A DNA stretch of 8,208 nucleotides from Deltaproteobacteria bacterium (GTDB taxonomy: Bacteria > Myxococcota > Myxococcia > Myxococcales > Myxococcaceae): positions 1 to 8,208 of the forward strand of contig VGRA01000090.1 of the NCBI GenBank assembly GCA_016875515.1, given 5' to 3'. The notes beneath the pieces were generated by a model. It was given only the letters and a program-made list of their open reading frames with translations, was not told where the DNA came from and ran no database searches. The translations under genes and the position numbers were made by a program. How positions within the stretch are numbered: the first letter of the stretch is position 1; the number at the start of each line of letters is the position of its first letter. Of the stretch, positions 6,695 through 8,208 are shown in pieces.

Positions 6695-6723
6695 TTGACA
6701 GGGGGGGGGCCAACCTCTACGGT
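6695..6723 (+). promoter_or_regulatory. candidate promoter with a G9 tract in its spacer
   Basis: A perfect -35 hexamer TTGACA (6695-6700) is followed, after a 17-bp spacer, by TACGGT (6718-6723), which keeps the T, A and final T of the -10 consensus. The spacer begins with nine consecutive G (6701-6709). It would start transcription near 6730 and give a leader of about 60 bases before the glycosyltransferase ATG. The -35 is convincing, the -10 is weak. Confidence 0.5.
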
Positions 6724-6738
6724 GCGCCGGTTTTTGAC

Positions 6739-6774
6739 CCGCCGCGTCAGGCGGACCGGACCGTGCAGGTCCGG
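6739..6774 (+). promoter_or_regulatory. two tandem hairpins in the glycosyltransferase leader
   Basis: The first stem is CCGCC/GGCGG (6739-6743 with 6750-6754, 6-base loop). The second is a perfect 7-bp stem CCGGACC/GGTCCGG (6756-6762 with 6768-6774, loop GTGCA). The second ends at a purine-rich GGAAAGG (6773-6779) that is the best ribosome-site candidate, 12 bases before the ATG. Pairing could therefore affect translation, or the stems could be chance in GC-rich DNA. A transcriptional terminator is unlikely because no T run follows. Confidence 0.4.
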
Positions 6775-6791
6775 AAAGGCAGCACCGAGCG

Positions 6792-8208
6792 ATGAGCATC
6801 GTCGAAACCGTCTTCCTGGCCGTCTACTTCAGCTTGATGTGCGTGCTGGCCGTGTACGGCAGCCACCGTTACCGGATGGCGTTCCTGTACTACCGGCACA
6901 AGTTCAAGCTGCCCACGCCCAACGGAAAGCTGGCCGCCCTGCCGAAGGTGACGGTGCAGCTGCCCATCTTCAACGAGCTGTACGTCGTCGAGCGGCTCAT
7001 CGAGTCCGTCTGCATACTGGACTACCCGCGCGACCACCTGGAGATCCAGGTCCTGGACGACTCCACGGACGAGACGTGCGGCATTGCCCGCGCGTGCGTT
7101 GAGCGGCAGCGGGCGCTCGGCCACAACGTCACCTACATCCACCGGGAGAACCGCTACGGCTTCAAGGCCGGCGCCCTGGAGCACGGCCTCAAGTCTGCCT
7201 CGGGCGAGTTCGTCGCGGTGTTCGACGCGGACTTCGTCCCCGGCCCGGACTTCCTCCGCCGCACGGTGCCGTTCTTCGCGGACGGCAAGGTGGGCATGGT
7301 GCAGGTGCGGTGGGGCCACCTCAACCGCGAGTACTCGGTGCTGACGCAGGCCCAGAGCATCTTCCTGGATGGCCACTTCATCATCGAGCACACCGCCCGC
7401 AACCGGGCCGGCTGCTTCTTCAACTTCAACGGCACCGCCGGCATCTGGCGGCGCGAGACCATCGGGGACGCGGGCGGGTGGCAGCACGACACGCTCACCG
7501 AGGACCTGGACCTCAGCTACCGCGCCCAGCTGAAGGGCTGGCAGTTCGTGTTCCTTCCCGAAGTGGTCTCCCCGGCGGAGCTGCCGGTCGACATGAACGC
7601 CTTCAAGAGCCAGCAGCACCGCTGGGCCAAGGGCTCCATCCAGACGGCGCGCAAGCTGCTCCCCACCATCCTGGGCTCGGACCTGCCCTTCGAGATCAAG
7701 CGGGAGGCCTTCTTCCACCTCACCAACAACATGGCGTACCTGTTGATGGTGCTGCTGTCCGTGCTCATGCCCATGAGCATGGTGGTGCGGTTCCAGCACG
7801 GGCTGCACGAGACGCTGTTCGTGGACCTGCCTCTGTTCATCTCCGCCACCGCCTCCGTGGCCTTCTTCTACGTGGCGACGCAGCGGGAGCTGGGGCTGGG
7901 CTGGTGGGACCGGCTGAAGTACCTGCCGTTCATCATGTCCCTGGGCATTGGCATGGCCATCAACAACGCCAAGGCGGTGCTGGAGGCGCTGCTCAACCAG
8001 CAGTCCAGCTTCGCCCGTACCCCGAAGACGGGGGCCGAGGGCAAGGCGGTGAAGGCCCCGGTGAAGAGCGCCTACCTGGGCACCAGGACGGTGCTGCCGC
8101 TCATCGAGCTCGGGTTCGGGACGTACTTCACCTTCGCCGTGTGGTTCGCGTGGGAGAAGGAGATCTGGACGAGCCTCCCGTTCCTCGTGCTTTTCCAGAT
8201 GGGCTTCC
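6792..8208 (+). CDS. membrane GT2 glycosyltransferase, CslA/CslC-like (cellulose synthase superfamily), 3'-truncated
   Basis: Processive-type family 2 glycosyltransferase expected to polymerise a beta-linked glycan (glucan or mannan type) from a nucleotide sugar at the inner membrane. The 472 visible residues begin with a membrane helix (about 4-25). The cytosolic catalytic domain has LDDSTDE (Asp89/Asp90), DADF (Asp145, Asp147), FNGTAGIWR (212-220), TED (236-238, catalytic Asp238) and QQHRW (274-278), the complete D, DxD, TED, QxxRW set. Further hydrophobic segments start at about 314, 340, 375, 440 and 460, so the translocation part is largely present before the edge cuts it. The catalytic segments resemble plant CslA/CslC more closely than BcsA ([34 protein letters not shown]). 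No PilZ domain is seen in the visible part. ATG 6792 gives the N-terminal helix directly. The product sugar cannot be told from sequence; a slime or spore-coat polysaccharide is a guess. Confidence 0.9.
   Translation, partial: MSIVETVFLAVYFSLMCVLAVYGSHRYRMAFLYYRHKFKLPTPNGKLAALPKVTVQLPIFNELYVVERLIESVCILDYPRDHLEIQVLDDSTDETCGIARACVERQRALGHNVTYIHRENRYGFKAGALEHGLKSASGEFVAVFDADFVPGPDFLRRTVPFFADGKVGMVQVRWGHLNREYSVLTQAQSIFLDGHFIIEHTARNRAGCFFNFNGTAGIWRRETIGDAGGWQHDTLTEDLDLSYRAQLKGWQFVFLPEVVSPAELPVDMNAFKSQQHRWAKGSIQTARKLLPTILGSDLPFEIKREAFFHLTNNMAYLLMVLLSVLMPMSMVVRFQHGLHETLFVDLPLFISATASVAFFYVATQRELGLGWWDRLKYLPFIMSLGIGMAINNAKAVLEALLNQQSSFARTPKTGAEGKAVKAPVKSAYLGTRTVLPLIELGFGTYFTFAVWFAWEKEIWTSLPFLVLFQMGF

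Noticed and set aside
6733..6738. Second -35-like TTTGAC in the glycosyltransferase leader
   Set aside because: No -10 at proper spacing; the position 17 bp downstream is inside the GC-rich hairpin region.

Overview
This 8.2-kb window is very GC-rich and dense in genes. It looks like chromosomal DNA of a myxobacterium (Myxococcota). The reasons are the strong G/C preference at third codon positions, lipoproteins with Pro-rich or Asp-Gly-Gly linkers, a PEGA-domain protein with a charged tail, and a very Cys-rich lipoprotein. This assignment comes from gene style only; no species marker is present.

Layout. (1) 2-466 is the C-terminal end of an EnvC/NlpD-like M23-family protein. It overlaps by one base a complete S41 carboxy-terminal processing protease gene (466-1761), giving the classic envC-ctpA pair of cell-wall remodelling and envelope proteolysis. 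(2) 1778-2340 on the minus strand is a small putative lipoprotein gene convergent with ctpA. Its reading frame has no stop of its own and shows signs of frame damage, and it occupies what would otherwise be a 0.67-kb gap. (3) 2428-4425 is an exported PEGA-domain protein with two membrane segments and a long charged tail. It overlaps by one base a 43-cysteine lipoprotein gene (4425-5597), so the two form a tightly coupled unit. (4) 5677-6663 is D-alanine--D-alanine ligase, with a good ribosome binding site and a candidate promoter. (5) From 6792 past the right edge runs a membrane GT2 glycosyltransferase resembling plant CslA/CslC. It is preceded by a TTGACA promoter-like element whose spacer holds a run of nine G and by two small leader hairpins.

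The common theme is the cell envelope: septal peptidoglycan hydrolase activation, periplasmic proteolysis, D-Ala-D-Ala supply, a beta-glycan-type synthase, and three exported or lipid-anchored proteins of unknown function. The two least understood parts are the PEGA protein/Cys-rich lipoprotein pair and the G-tract promoter of the glycosyltransferase. I saw no RNA genes, CRISPR arrays, insertion sequences or phage genes.
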